From: Gymnopilus junonius
Taxonomy: Eukaryota > Basidiomycota > Agaricomycetes > Agaricales > Galerinaceae
Assembly (NCBI GenBank): GCA_015501075.1
Contig: JADNYJ010000043.1
Span: 124,001-188,000 of the forward strand
DNA: 64,000 nucleotides
Direction of reading: 5' to 3'
In this document: in pieces, positions 13,307-32,741 of the stretch
Layout of the letters: every line of letters begins with the position of its first letter
Position numbering within the stretch: position 1 is the stretch's first letter
Notes under the pieces: model-generated
What the model was told of the DNA's origin: nothing
Seen by the model: only the letters and a program-made list of their open reading frames with translations
Databases searched by the model: none
Program-made: the position numbers and the translations under genes

Positions 13307-14823
13307 AGCCAGGGCAGAGATGGCGTAGGTTCGGCATCTCTAATATGTTGCTTAGAGTATTTAAATACTTGGTGGAAGCACAGGATACAATCAATTGATG
13401 CCGGTAAAAGTTCCAACAGATGGGGAAAGAATATCCTGTGATGAGGAATGTGTAATTGAGGACACTCAAACACGAAATGGTCGGGCAAAGATTTGCCTAC
13501 CATGGACCCTCTGTCCAAGCCAAGGGAAAAAAACTAGTCCAGGCAACCTGGTTTCCATCTAAGCGAACTGCAGAACATCTCGAGATATACAGACAGAAGT
13601 CTCCTTGAACGATAGAATCTAAAAAAGCATGCGAAAACAAAACGGCATGAGCGGTAAGTGACTGAATGCCCCTTCTGCAGCTAAGAAGATGATGGTAACT
13701 TGTAGGAGAAGGAGTGAGATACTCGGGCTCACGCACATCGGGCCCGGAGTTATCACGAGGGCGTTTATCAAATAAAAAATCGTAATGTTGACTTGACGGC
13801 ACAAGTCAACGACCGTGACGCAACCATGATCCATGATCCCGATAGTTGAACAATTTCTCATAAGACCGGCGACATTTATATTCTTTATACCCTTCCTCTT
13901 TGTCTTGAAGAATCAAGCTATCTGAACGGCCTCCCCTGAACGGTCAATTTTATATACTTATCCTTGGTTAACACGCTGAAGGAACTGTACATCCCCGCTT
14001 TCCTATTCATGACCTTGGATCCGAATCCCAGTGCGACAGTTCGTGTTATAAAAAAACCATTGAAGATGCCCAGGATAAACCAAGCTCCAAGAATACCTTA
14101 GTGTTTCTTGGAAACGTTAAAACCCTGACATGGACAGGCAGAACGTCCATTCCATCCGTTCACCTGACCGCCTTGACCACAACTCAGATTTTGAACCGCT
14201 GAATCATCTCAGAGCTACGATTGAATCTTCCTAAGACTTCAAGCATCTCCTCTCAAAAGCTATCTGCTCGAACCATCAGTTACAGGTCTAATTTCTTAAT
14301 TTCCGTCCTTGTCTCCACTTGATGGCAGTAGCTGTTTCGTCTAATACGAGTCTAGTCTCCAAGCCATCGACGAGCTGGGCAGCGACTTACTTGCAACTCC
14401 GAGTTATGTTCTCCAGAACCGAGGTAAGGATGCATAATGGCAGGACTTCCACCGCAACGCGGCGTCCTCACCAATCGCATGATCTCCCCGTCTCCCTTCC
14501 AGAGTTATTTTGTGCATGTATACAATTTTAATCTCTATGTGTTAATCTCTATGTGATCCATCTATTCCATGGGTAACAAAAATACCACATTTGCAAGATG
14601 GATTTATGGGAAAAGACAGGCCGGGGAAAAAGTTCACCGGAAAGTATTCTGGACATCCCCAATACTCCCCGATATCGTCCTACATGCGCATTTTTACATT
14701 GCAAACAATTTGCTCTACCCTATTGACAACAAAACACTACAACGCTCATTTGGCATTACTATCCAATCTCTATTCTTGTCCAGTGTTTTTTTTTTCAAAT
14801 GCTCTCGTGCGCAAAAATACCTC
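13307..14823. other. Intergenic between reductase promoter and aro1 3' end
   Basis: About 1.5 kb without a supportable gene. The part near 13310-13400 is the reductase upstream region and has an ATTTAAATAC element. Short open frames on both strands lack motifs and splice logic. Confidence 0.5.
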
Positions 14824-19905
<5,082 letters not shown>

Positions 19906-20253
19906 GGTGGCGAGAGATGCTGCCAATCGCTCGTTTCTATGAAAGCCCTTTCTAAGATTAGATTGCATTTCATTAGATTTCGCACGAGCAATATTTTTCG
20001 ATTTCCTTTTCTATTTCAGCAATAGTCTCGGGACTCTTATTACAACTGTACTACTACTAGAGGCCATATCTGTCATTCCACTGTACTCTGGATGATAACC
20101 AACGACGAGCACTCTCCCGGCTGCGAGACATTGGCCCGCCATAGAGTCAGCTGCTGATTAGATTGAATGAAATAAAAAAATTATGTCATCAATTCCCACA
20201 AATGCACTTGAGTTGATTTGGCAGTTTACGTTAGCGCTGTAAATTGGTCTGCA
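19906..20253. promoter_or_regulatory. Divergent promoter of aro1 and UTP20
   Basis: The 348-bp gap separates the aro1 start (minus, 19905) and the UTP20 start (plus, 20254). It must hold both promoters. No clear TATA box was seen; both are housekeeping genes. Confidence 0.5.
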
Positions 20254-23200
20254 ATGGAACTCGACGAGCCCATGGACGTTGTGCCACAGAAGCGATTCAA
20301 GGTGCGCTGCAGGAGAGTGCAGAGAACATCATACTTATTTATTTATTTATTTCAGCACCAATCGTACAACCAATCGCTCAAGCAAGTCCATCTCCCCTCC
20401 GCCTTCAAACAGTCCCATCTTGCCCACGATGTTGCTGTCCGTTTTATTCCTTGTCTTGCTTGGTGTGTCGCTAATCCGCCATGTAGGACAACGAATCGCA
20501 CTTCCACGAGGCTCTCGACCATTGGAGACAATTGAATCTTGCTCCTAGCTTCCTCAGTTTCGCACACAAGGCCGATGGTTTGTCCGCCTCTATGCCCCTG
20601 CTCCTCCACAACTGGAGAGACATTTACGACCTTTGGCTCGAGGCTTTTCACGCTGCAGACGATGAGGGCTTAAGAGCACTTCTCGAGTATGCACAGTTCA
20701 AAATATTATTTACCGCTTCTCATTTTTTCTAGTCTCCTACAGAAAATGGCACACGATCTCCGCACAACTCTGTCGCCCATCTACACCTCCCTCCTAGAAA
20801 CCCTATTAGCCCTCTTACCACGTGCAGTTTCTCCTCAGGCCCTTACCTCCCTCCTGGAAACTCTTTCCTCTATTTTCAGGCATCTCCTTGTCCCGGCAAT
20901 CGACACCAGTCTGTTGGAGGAAACATGGAAAACCATGTGCAGCATATTACCAAAATGCTTCGGAGAAATTCAGAGGGCCGTCGCAGAGGTCTGGGCTGGC
21001 GTGCTTAGGAGGATGAAGTCAGGCTCTCGCGAAAAAGCGGTCCGGTTACTCGCTGAAAATACATCTACAATAGGAGATGCCACGGCATGGGTCGTGGTCT
21101 ACGCCTGCAAGGTACGCTAACCCTCAAAACTTCCGTTTGTAAATTAATCTGAAATTTTTCAAAGTCTGTCTCCCAAACTCTGCACACTTGTGCCCCTTCA
21201 ATATTCACGCCTCTCATTTCCTACCACCTGTTCACCGCGTCGGATCCAAAAGCAACATACACACTTCTGCGGAGAACCCTTACCGCCCTCATTCACCACG
21301 TAAAAAATGCAGAGGGTTTCACGCTCGTGGGCCAGGTGCTAGTAGAACGGTTCATTTCCCTTGTCAAAGAGGAGGAAAACATGGAGCCTTTGAAAAGGAT
21401 GCTGGACGTCATGGCTGTTGTTTCCGGTGTGCGTCAGGGATCTAGATTGACAGGTAATTTATTCCATCACCTTTCGTATTATTATTTCATTTTCTGACGA
21501 CTTCTACAGATTCTCAAAAGCTAACCTTATTCTCCGACCTTGACAACCTACCTGTTCTCCCGGGGACGCACGCCGCACTTTTGCGCTATATCACCTCTTT
21601 ATTCATAGCGGGCGAAATGTCGTTATGGCTCGGACCCGGTCTAAAATTTTTTCGACGCACATGGACGTTTACCCCATCAACTACAACTACAACGCCTGCT
21701 TTGCCTCAATCAAATTTCACCGATACTCCACTTTCATTCACTCTTAAACTACACCTATGTCTAGCCGACGCCGGATTCGGAGGCTGGAAATTCGTTGCGC
21801 TGCCTGTCCTCTTCAAGTCCGTTATGAAACCCGAGTTGGGTCTCATTGAGTCCGAGAGGCGCAGGCTGCTCGCGTTTTAGCTGCGCTACAGAGAGGGAAG
21901 AAGTTAGGAGGGGGCGTTGGAGGCGCTGGGGATCTCGATATCGTGCTGAGGAACAAGATTGAGGGACTTGTGCTTGGGAGGTTTGGTGATGAATCCTGGA
22001 AGGAGGGAACGAGCGATGATGCTGTAAGTTCTTCTTTTTAATTTAATTTGATGTCTCTCGCACAGTATGTCAACGCATCGTTTTACAGGTCGCGGAGTTG
22101 GATGACATCCTGACTTTACTACCTCTATGCATAAGTTCGATAACTCCATCTCTAATTTCTATCGTCGATTCCTACATCGATACCAACCAGCCTAGTGGGC
22201 CAGAGGATCCAGAGGCGTCACAATCAGCCACATTCTAGGTCTTTGCATGCAGGCGTTAGCAAAGAGAGACCCGACTGAATGGACCACCAAAGTCAACACG
22301 GAGAAGTGGGCTAGAAGAGGCCTGGAAAAGTGGTCTTGGTCGCACAAGGTGCTTGCTGGACTCGTGGCTGTCGCTCAAGCTAGGTATGAATCCCTCTCAT
22401 TTTTTGTCTTGATTCAACGATTGCTAACTGCCTTTCCCCCCCCTTCTTACTTAGCCCGAATACCAAACAAATCCCAATACACGAAGTCTACCCGCTGCTC
22501 TACACGCCCCTCATCTCCCACTCGCGGCCCCTACGGCTCTCCGCCCTCCGTCTCCTCGACAGCAAACTCATAGACCCAACGCACGACCAAGTCGAAGTCC
22601 TCAAACGGTGCCTGCAAGGCGAAGAAGTGGCGCTGGACATCCAAGGCGTGCGCGAGCGCGTTTTGCGCATCGGACGCGTGGGGCAGGTCGTAGGGGACGA
22701 GAAAGGCGCGGATCTCTGCGCGCGGTGGTTGATCAGTCAGCTCAAGGTCAATCTCAGACCACTTTGGAGTCCAGCGGCTGCGGCGCTCGCCGCGCTCAGT
22801 GCAAGGTTTGGGGAGTTGGTGTGGAGACTTCTGTTTGACGAGTTGAGGAAGGTTACCGGGGATGGGGAGATGGGAGAAGGAGCAGGGGCAGGGATTGGGG
22901 GAGTCTAGCTGCTTCTGCGTCGACTTCGTCTTTGGAGAGAGGTCAGGAAGGGGAGAGGATGGAGGAGGGTGTTGATGACCTGCTAGACTCGGATCCGTGG
23001 GAGGAGGAGAGGACCTGGCGCGATCCTAGTGCGCACAAGTTGCGCAGTATCGTTATCATATGGGACGATCCTGCAGGAGAAAGGAGGAGACGACTGAAGG
23101 TATATATCGAACTCCCTTGCACTACGCGCAACGTAATTTTTTTTCTCTAGGAACAAGCCGATGACGAACGATTCGACGTCCAGTCCTACGAACACCAACT

Positions 23201-26200
23201 CCTCTCAACCCTAGGCGAATGCCACTCCCTCGCCGAGAAACACAGCCGCGACCTCATCCCTCACTTCCTAGCGCTCAGCGGGCCCAGCACCTTCTCTAGC
23301 TCCCTGCCCAAAACCAAACTCCTCGCATGGCTAACCCTCTTCTCCAAATTCGCCAACCCAAAAGCGCTGTATGCAACCGACACGCTGCGGGGCTTGTACT
23401 TTGCCTACCTGTCCCACCCTGACCGGGCATTGCAGAACATCTCATTAGCGTGTATCCTGGCGTACAAATCGCCCTCCTTGATGCCGTACGAAGAGCGCAT
23501 CAGGGCGTTATTGGACGATACGAGGTGGAGAGACGAGTTATCTCTGATGCAGCTGGATGATATCCCTCCCACTGCGCGTGCGGAAGTGATGGAGGTGTTC
23601 ATCCGTCTTTTATTTGGGATTATGTTAGAAAGGAAGGGAAGAGGGAGAATTAGTTCAGGAGGGGGAGCGGATAGACGAGCGGCCGTTCTCAGTACGTTCA
23701 CGGGCTGCACGGATCAGGAGCTGGGGTTAGTTGTGGATCTCATGTTGAGACCTTTTGGGTGGGATCGGACGTCGCCTTGGCATGGTCCCAGTCCTGATGA
23801 GGCACATGAGCGCGTTTTCCAGGTGGAATACTTTGGTGATGAGAGTGGTGGAGTGTCGGTGTCGGATAAGCAGTTCGCGGGGTACTTGACGCTACTTGGG
23901 GATGTGCTGAAGCAGTTGGGGTCGAGGCTCAAGCTGTATTGGCCCGCTTTGCTTGGGATGGCTATCAACCTAACCGCCACGGCACAGGCAAGGATAGATG
24001 GATCTTTAGGATCTAAAGACGCCGCTGCTGAGGGCGAAGAGCCCGTTGTAGAAGACTCAGAGCTCATCGAGGTGGAAGGCGCCGACAGCGGACCAGCTAC
24101 ATCCACCAAGGCTACACGCTCTATACGACAATTAGGCCTCAAGCGATTTGCAGATTTCTTCCGCATCCCAGTGCTTTTTGATTTCTCCCCCTACATGCCT
24201 GCTATTTTCGACAAGCTTATTACGCCCCGGCTCCCAGCTCTGGATAAGGAGAATACCCAGTCGCCCTCTGCATTGCTTGAGCTCTTCCACGTGTGGACTG
24301 TGGATGGTATACATATTCCCCTGTTGGCAGACTACAATACGGATACCCTGCCCCGGATCTTTGACTGCCTCGTCGCGACAAGCGTCAAACCTTCAGTTAT
24401 ATCTAGGATTTTTGATATTGTGGATAATGTCCTCAGCTGTTCCGCCGAAGATGAGTACACTAGGGATAATGTTCTCAAGCCGCATGTTTCGAGGCTTCTC
24501 GCAAACATTGCGGTGCTGGTGGAGAGGACCAAGGGGGTGTCTGCCATCGCTACCCCCATAGGCCAGAGACAGATTAATATTCTCTCAGAAATCGCGCAGT
24601 ATTCCTCTGATGCGGAACAAGCCTCGACTTTGTTGGTGCTTTTCAATCCGCTGCTGAGGAGACCAGTCAAGGTCGTTCCCGAGAAAGTGAAACTTGGCCT
24701 TGTGAAGATTATCGGGGAGCTTATGCACTTGATTCCGGATTTGAAAGACAACCAGAGCCAGACGCACACGAAGACGTACGGTCTGATATCCCAGCTATTC
24801 CAGTCGTTGAGGTCGCGTCCTGCGCGGCTTGCTCTGGTGGCCACCTTCCATCGTCTAGCAGCAATCGACCCCTCACTCGCTGAAGTTGCTAATCTCTTGG
24901 AAGCCATGAACTCCTATTCCGTCAAGAGAATGGACGAGCCCGACTTTGAACGACGCATTCAGGCCTTCACCTTGCTCAACGAGACCCTGTACAAATCGAT
25001 CACGTGTTCTCAGTGGATGCCCATTCTGCAGAACATGCTCAACTTCATTCAGGATCCTGAGGAATTGTCAGTCAGGAACAGCGCTTCGTACGCTATGCGC
25101 CATTTTATTGACTTCGTAGTGGCGGGCACGAGTGCGGAATATGAAGAGATGTTCCTCAAGGTTTTGTATCCTGGTTTGAAGAACGGTTTGCGGTCCAAGA
25201 ATGAGCTTGTCAGAGCGGAAATATTAGGTGTGATTGCGTATGCTGTTACGAAGTGCGAAAACATCGCGTCGTTACAGGACATGCGGGTCTTGTTGGAGGG
25301 TGGCGATGAGGAAGCAAATTTCTTCAACAACATCTTGCACGTTCAGGTTCATCGTCGGTCTAGAGCTCTTCGTCGGCTGGCTGACCATTGCGAAAAAGGA
25401 CATTTAAGAAGCACGACGATCGCAGAGATTTTTGTTCCCTCGTCAGTAATTATATCATTTCCACCTCGTCGGTTGACCATCACTTGGTCAACGATGCTAT
25501 CCTCGCCACTGGGAGAATGGCGAAACAGTTGTCTTGGGGCCCGTATTATGCCTTGGTGCAAAAGTATATCAAACTTTCGAAACTGAAGGATGAATCAGAA
25601 CGCGTGTATATCCGCGCACTGGTCGCTGTGCTCGATCACTTCCATTTCCCTATGGATGACACTATTGCTATTCCTGAACCTGTAGATGAAGATGCAGCTG
25701 CTGAAGACGACGAGGAAGTTGATCAGGGGCCCGCCGAACAAGCCACGTTGACAACAAAAGAGTTCCAGAAGATCGCACGCATTGCCGACGCTGTTAATCT
25801 AAGGCTCCTTCCTAGCCTTTTGAACCATCTCGAGCAACATGACGAGACGACTGACGACAACGCCCGAATTCCAATTTCCATCGGTATTGTCACTGTGGCT
25901 AAACATCTCTCAGCTGGCACACGCGAAGGGCAGATTGGCAGGCTTATAACCATTCTCAGTCAGATTTTGCGCAGCAAGTCTCAAGAAACGCGAGACTTGA
26001 TCAGAGAGTCCTTGAATCGAATTGCTGTTTCTCTTGGACCTCCTTATCTACCTGTCATCTTGCGCGAGTTGAGGGCAGCTCTGTTCCGTGGTCCGCAATT
26101 ACACGTTCTAGCTTTTGCTGTACATTCGTTGATTACCCATATCGCAAACGGAGAACATGCAGAACAGTTTACTGTCCTTGATGATTGTGTCAACGATGTT

Positions 26201-28888
26201 GCTCATGTTTCTGCCGAGGTTATTTTTGGAGAATCAGGCAAGGATGTCGACTCTGAGGGATTCAAGACGAAGATGAAGGAAGTTCGAACATCGTCATCGA
26301 AGGGTCTTGATTCATTTGCTATCATTTCAAAATACATCACGCCTCCGAAGATCAGTAGTCTCTTGGCTCCTATTAAAGCAATTATGCACGAAACGGAATC
26401 TGCGAAAGTTATGGGTCTGGTCGAGGAAGTGCTCAAACGAATAGCCGCTGGATTGAATAGCAACAAACATCTGGTCGAAACTGAATTCTTAGCCTTGTGT
26501 AATACCCTCATAAGTCAAAATGCCAAGTTCCTGCAACAGATGCCCTCGCGGCGCAAGAATAATGTGAAGGGGGACCATATTGTGCAAATGAAGAGAAAGG
26601 TTGCAGCTGATGTTGACCACTACAGTAGTAATTCGTTCCGGTGAGTTTGTTAATAGTATGGCAGCCTAAAGCTTCCTGAACAATATCTAGATTCGTGACC
26701 TTCGGCCTGGAACTGCTGAACACTGCTCTCAAACGTAATCGGTTGGATTTCCGCGACTCTACTCAATTAGCTCGTCTTGAAGCAATGGTTGTTGTTGTCG
26801 GAAATACTTTGTACTCAACGAATGCGGCTGTTTTGATGCTTGGCATGCGTTGTGCAGCTGGTCTCGCTAAATGTCCTCTGAAGAGTGTCGAAAAATCTCT
26901 TCCAGTCACAGTACGCCAGATCCTGGACATCATCAAGCAAACTGGAAACACTGAATCGGAACTCGTCCTGGTCGCATTCAAATCTTTGGCCACAATCCTT
27001 CGAGACGGTCCTCCTGTGCAAGTGAAGGAAAAAGACCTTGTTTACCTTCTGGAACTCCTCTCACCGGACCTCGAGGAGCCAGAGCGTCAAGCCCCGGTGT
27101 TCACCTTGCTTCGGGCTATCGTGGCTCGCAAATTCGTCGTCCCAGAGATTTACGATCTAATGCAAAAGGTTTCTGAGATTTCGGTCACCAGTCAATCTAC
27201 ACAGGTGCAAGAATTATGCCGTGGTGTGCTCCTCCAATTCCTTCTCGACTACCCTCAAGGAAAGGGTCGCCTACGTAATCAAATGACCTTCTTTGCGAAG
27301 AACCTTTCTTATATCTATGAGAGCGGTCGTGTCAGCATCATGGAGTTGCTCAGCGCCGTTATTGTCAAGTTTCAAGCCAACTTGATTCAAGAATATGCGG
27401 ACCTGCTTTTCATGGCGTTAGTTATGGTTGTGGCCAATGACGAGTCAGCAAAGTGCAGGGAAATGGCGGCACAACTCATCAAGAATCTTTGGTCCAGGCT
27501 AGACGAAGAGCGGCGGAATGTCCTACTGTCACATTTGCACACATGGGCAGCACAGACTGCCCAACCGTTGTTGACTTGGGTCTCCATGCAGGTGTATGGC
27601 TTTGTCGTTGATGTTGCCCAAGCTGAGACAGGGCCCTTCGTCTCTTCGATCTTGGACGACATAACATCTTCTTTGCAACGGAGCGTAACTATTACCAGTG
27701 CTGCTGAGGATGAGGCTGACGCTAGCCAGATGGAAGTAGAGATCGAATGGCAATTGCCGTACCATTCTCTTACCGTCCTTTCGAAGGTTTTGAAAGTCTT
27801 CCCAGATCTTGCAAAGCAAGAAAACAAGGTCGACTGGACATTAGTAGTCAACCACCTTCTTTTCCCCCATGCATGGGTGCGCACTGCAGCATGTAGGCTG
27901 TTAGGTGTTTTATTCTCGGCTGTGCCTGTCGCTGTTCCTCAGACTGATTTACCTGCCGAACACCCTCTTTCCCGCGTTGGGATGCAACTCACTGCCAGGA
28001 GACTTGCACAACAACTTAAGAGCGAACATCTCGACGCTTCACTCGGGCTGCAAGTGGTCAAGAACCTGTTTTACTTGGGCAAATGCTTCTATCTCATTCC
28101 CCCTGGTGACATTACTCCCATCGACAATGATGCTGTGGAAATGTTGGAGAACGAGGATGCTGATGCTCATCAAGGTGGGAATGAGGAGAAATTGAAGAAC
28201 CTCAGTAACCCTTTACCTTGGCTATTCTCGAAGTTGTCCTATCAGATTAGGTCGGGACATATTGCAAGGCGGAACAAGCCCACGTCCAAGGTAAGCAGTT
28301 CAATTACACTTTTTTATGCTTTGGCTAATAGCAAGCATGGCTAGGTGAACTGGTCACAGCAGTCATTAGTTGGACTTCGTTGGTTTGCTGCTATGGCCTC
28401 TCATATGGAAGCCGAAAGGCTTGAACAATTCTTGGTTCACATCTTGACTCCAGTTTACCGTCTGACTGAGGAAGATACTATCCGTGATTCACAGATGGGT
28501 ATGCCCTGCCCCCTTGCTTGCCTCGCAATCCTTGATGCTAAAAGCTTTCTACAGAAGAACTGAAAACGACTGCCATCGAACTTCAAGACCTTGTACAATC
28601 CAAAGTCGGCACTACCAAATTCGCCAATGTGTACAATCAGATCCGTCAAAGTGTTTTGGGCGTTCGTAGAGAACGTAAAGTCGCCAGAGCTTTGCAGGTA
28701 TCCACGAATCCTGAAGCAGCGGCGAAGAGGAAGATGCAAAGAAATGTTGTCAAGAAGGATAGTAGAAAAAGGAAGGAGAGGAGTTTCCTGTAAGTCATTC
28801 TCAAGGCCATGATGATTGCCCATACCAATGCTTACACTCATTTTTCAGAGAAGCGAAAGGAAAAATCAAAAGACAGAGACAAGAATAA
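20254..28888 (+). CDS. UTP20: UTP20, U3 snoRNP / small-subunit processome HEAT scaffold
   Basis: Nucleolar scaffold of the 90S pre-ribosome needed for 18S rRNA maturation. N-terminal signature: SYNQSLKQVHLPSA, DNESHFHEALDHW, SMPLLLHNWRDIY; the rest is HEAT-like helices; the end is Lys/Arg rich (KRKMQRNVVKKDSRKRKER, KGKIKRQRQE). Thirteen exons: 20254-20301, 20356-20430, 20487-20686, 20733-21111, 21165-21453, 21510-22023, 22089-22383, 22455-23099, 23151-26640, 26691-28290, 28345-28498, 28555-28789, 28849-28888. They sum to 7,964 nt. Four single-base losses break the frame, near 21874 (LLAF/LAALQRG), 22233 (before HILGLCMQAL), 22906 and 25438 (EIFVP/LVSNYI, in a run of C). Four added bases give 2,655 aa, the usual size. 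Sequence undercalls are likelier than loss of an essential gene. Confidence 0.93.
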
Positions 28889-29104
28889 GCTCACCGTAAC
28901 GACGTTTAACGACTCTCATGACCATTCATTCTGCTTTACATAGACTATAGGGCTAATTTATGATAGATCCATTTAAATAGCTATCTTAGAATATTGACTA
29001 GCTTATTGAATAGTCATTTTGCTGTGCTAATGGCTGAAAATCCCGTGATCACCAACTGCTTTCCGTTTCGACTGTCTTTCTTCTTCCTGTTAATGTCGTT
29101 ATGA

Positions 29105-32100
29105 ATGCCGGACCCACAGCTTTCCGAGGAAGCACTTGCTGAGGACAGTTCGCCAGATGCGCGAGAAACGCCAGTCGAATCGGACCGAGAGACTCTGGTC
29201 AATGGACATACACCCCAAGCTGTCTCGACCACAACCATCTCGCCAGAAAGCCCGATAGCAGAGACCTCAACTCAATCATCATCATCTAAGAATGTAACTT
29301 CTGAGGATAAACCAGTTCCCTCGCGCGTTGCCTCTCGATCTTTTCCTCCCGCTTTCAACAAGTTCATTTTATATGAGAACCGGCAGCGTTTCTACATTAT
29401 CGCTTCCAATGCCTCGGACTCTCGTCATCGCATAATCAAGATTGACCGTACCAGCCTGGATGATGAACTCAATATTGTAGAAGATGAGGTCGAATATAGC
29501 GGCAAGCAAATGAGTGCCATGTTGAAGATGCTCGACGATGGCAATCGTGCCTCAGGCGGCTTAGGAAAGGCCAGGGTATTCTTCGGCATCGCTGGTAAGC
29601 ATCCACTCCTCCGACTGGACTTCGTGTCATTAATCTGAATATGCCAGGGTTTGTTCGGTTTACCGCTGGATGGTACATGATTCTCGTTTCGAAACGCTCT
29701 GTCGTCGCCCTGCTGGGTGGGCATTATCTATACCACTGTGAAAACACGGACATCGTCCCGATCTCCTTCAATCACAAAGTCGAGAAACCGGCCGAGGAAC
29801 AGCGCCTCATGAACATCTTCAAGCAAGTTGACATGACAAAGAACTTCTATTTCAGGTTTGTAGTTGACTGAATTTTGCTATTGAAGATTGAAGACCGTTA
29901 CTAGCTATACCTATGATCTCACGTCAACGCTACAGCACAACTTGACGGGTCCGGTGCGCTGTGGTGAAAATGATTGGCCTATCAATGACAGATTTGCTTG
30001 GAACTTTCATTTGGTAACGGCTCCGTTTGCCAATCGCGAAACTCCGTCTTTGAAGCATTATTGGTTGCTGCCTTTGGTGCATGGCCATGTTGATCAAGCC
30101 AGTATGTGGTATCTTCTTTGTTATCTTCCCAAACTTAGCAATCATATTCAGAGTTGACTGTCCTCGGTCGGGTCATATTCGTAACTTTAATTGCTCGAAG
30201 GTCGCGTCATTTTGCTGGAGCTCGTTATCTTAAGAGGGGTGTTAACGACAAGGTAAGTATGCGTCCTCCTTTTATATATGTCGACTTATGAATGCACTAG
30301 GGCAATGTGGCCAATGAGGTAGAAACCGAACAAATAGTGTGCGAAGCTCTGACGACGCCTTTCTACTATCCTGACCGTGGAAATGCCGAAGAGCATCGTA
30401 CTAGACGACCGAGTCCCAATTATACCAGCTATGTTCAGGTATGTGATTGAACAGCGACACCTTTTTGTCTTATACTCAATGCATGAAACAGTATAGGGGC
30501 AGTATACCGATCTATTGGACTCAAGAAACCAATAGCATGAGTCCGAAACCTCCCATTGAAAGTACGTTGTCCTCTCAGCGTTCTACTTCAATGCTTCAAT
30601 TGAGGGGATTTTTCTCTAGTTAGCGTTATTGATCCATTCTATACGGCTGCATCGCGCCATTTTGATGATCTGTTTAAACGCTATGGAGCGCCGATTACAA
30701 TCCTTAACCTTATCAAACGCCGAGAACCTGTCCCTCGAGAATCCAAGTTACTGGACGAATATACTCAATGTGTTAGATACTTGAATCAGTTCTTACCTCG
30801 AGAAAAGAAGATGGTTTATCGTGCATGGGATATGTCGCGGGCCTATAAGGAGTATGCCATCATTATTATTTATTTACCTTTCTTCACACTGACATGGTTT
30901 TTACCAGGAAGACGCAAGATGTCATCAGTTACCTCGAAGATATAGCTGAAGAATCCATCCAGGTCACAGGTTTCTTCCATTCAGGACCAGAGCCTTATTC
31001 TCATTATCTCAATGCCGATTCAGAGTAAGCTTATTCACATTTCTGTTACTACAATTTTACTGAAGAATTCCGATAGAGAAACCAAAGCTGCCTGGCGTAA
31101 TACCATCGCACTCCAAAATGGTATATGCCGAACCAACTGCGTGGATTGCCTCGACCGCACAAATGCTGCACAGTTCGTCTTTGGGAAGCGAGCATTAGGT
31201 CATCAGTTATATGCTCTCGGAGTTGTCGATAGTCCAAACCTGGCTTTTGATTCTGATGCGGTGAATATGCTTACGGAGATGTATCATGATCATGGAGATT
31301 GTGCGTTTTTTTATGAGAATTTTTAAATTATTGATAGTGGTGGCGAAACTGATATTTGTATCCAGCTATCGCTCTGCAGTACACGGGCAGCGCACTGGTC
31401 AACCGAGTGGAAACATATCGGAGAATGCCTCACTGGAATAGTCACTCTCGGGATATCATCGAGAACATCAGGCGGTTCTATACCAATTCCCTACTTGGTT
31501 GGCTTATACCAAATTGCCGCGATTAAACCCTTACTAAGTTTAACGTTTATTTTTTCGTGTAGATGCCGACAAACAAACCGCTATCAATCTTTTCCTTGGT
31601 GTACACAACGAGCGCGCCATGGTCCATCCACCTGTGAGGGGTGGATACCAGAAGTGGTTCAATGCCAACCATCTCAAGCCTGCGTACGTGTTGGGTGACT
31701 GCAACAAGGCCCTTCAGGAGTTTGTTGCTCAGAGGGGTGATTACTGGGTGGAATACTATAGGCCTTTGTTATTCACTTCACTTGGGAAACACTTTGCGTA
31801 TTCGATGAATAGTACTCTCAAGCTTCCGGGGTAAGCAACCTTGATTTCTCTTCTAATATAAGGCTGATATCTCCTAGGAAAACGGCCAAAGACATGAATC
31901 AAAGTCCGTTTCAACCTCATGGCTATCGTCATCACGGTGATCCACAATCACGGTAAGTCGTTCAGATGAACTTAGATTCATGGACTTACAAATTAATTGT
32001 CTATCTGGGAACTTTTAGAGTCGTTCAAGGAGTTCGGCGCTGGATCGGCGCGCACCCTCTGAACCACCAGAAGAAGATCCGGGGCAAAGCGGTTCCAACT

Positions 32101-32494
32101 CCTGAAGCAAAGAAACTGCCCGCGGAGCCCACTCTGGAGAAGCATTCCACAGAGGCTGTAGCTCTAGCGTGCCTCGATCCGACCGTTTCTGAAGCTGAGG
32201 TGATTGAATACCAAGGGTGGGTTCCTCCAGCCTTTCTCCCACCGCCGTGAAGTCTGATCTAGCATGCCCTTACGCAGGTACATCGATCAATGCCAAGAAC
32301 TCCTGGATGCACCTACGACTTGGGGTGAGCGGAAAGACTTGGAAGTTTACTTGGCGGCGGTTCAAACGGCTAGAGGCGAAGAAATGGAATACTGGCCTGA
32401 TGAGGTTCCGAAGGAATTTGTAGCGTATGTTGAGAAGAGTTCGACTGGTTATTTGGATGGGGGCAGCAGTGCGTTTCCGGTTACGTTCAATTAG
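29105..32494 (+). CDS. FIG4: FIG4-type SAC domain phosphoinositide phosphatase
   Basis: Removes the 5-phosphate from PI(3,5)P2 on vacuole/endosome membranes in the Fab1-Vac14-Fig4 complex. Fourteen exons (29105-29594, 29648-29855, 29905-30101, 30152-30252, 30301-30438, 30492-30561, 30620-30851, 30908-31024, 31077-31300, 31366-31497, 31563-31830, 31878-31952, 32019-32216, 32278-32494) give an uninterrupted 888-aa frame. SAC features: [39 protein letters not shown], the catalytic CX5R motif [14 protein letters not shown] (Cys and Arg present) near 31135, and [16 protein letters not shown]. The Ser/Thr-rich N-terminal 80 residues are probably disordered. FIG4 rather than SAC1 because of the long C-terminal region (WWGVQ-like [14 protein letters not shown] part) and no transmembrane pair. 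Lies 216 bp after UTP20 on the same strand. Confidence 0.92.
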
Positions 32495-32741
32495 AGAGGT
32501 GGTTGGACGGACCTTGAGCTTGGTCTTTCGGGATGTCTTCATGAATAATGACTCACTAGGGATTTTTGTATTGCATCATCGTCTGCATGCATTTTGCAGC
32601 AGTAGCAATAATATTATCATTGTCATCTGTCTGGTACAAAATGCGGAGGATATAGTTGTTCCGTCCAAGGATAATACTATTTTTTTTTCTCAAATTCTCT
32701 TCATCCCTCGTCCAGCTACAGACTACACTGGAGTCCCAGAC

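Noticed and set aside
20218..20535. Longer UTP20 start upstream or read-through frame across the first intron
   Set aside because: The frame depends on a TTG start and reads intron sequence; exon 1 from ATG 20254 joins the conserved SYNQSLKQVHLPSA exon in phase.
21830..21876. A 41-bp intron (GTCTCA..TTTTAG) in UTP20 that would restore frame
   Set aside because: It would delete the LLAF/LAAL helix, has a poor donor and is shorter than every other intron here; a missing T in the TTTT run is simpler.
22191..22237. A 44-bp intron (GTGGGC..TTCTAG) in UTP20
   Set aside because: It removes the HILG part of a block that reads as conserved protein (HILGLCMQALAKRD); a base loss fits better.
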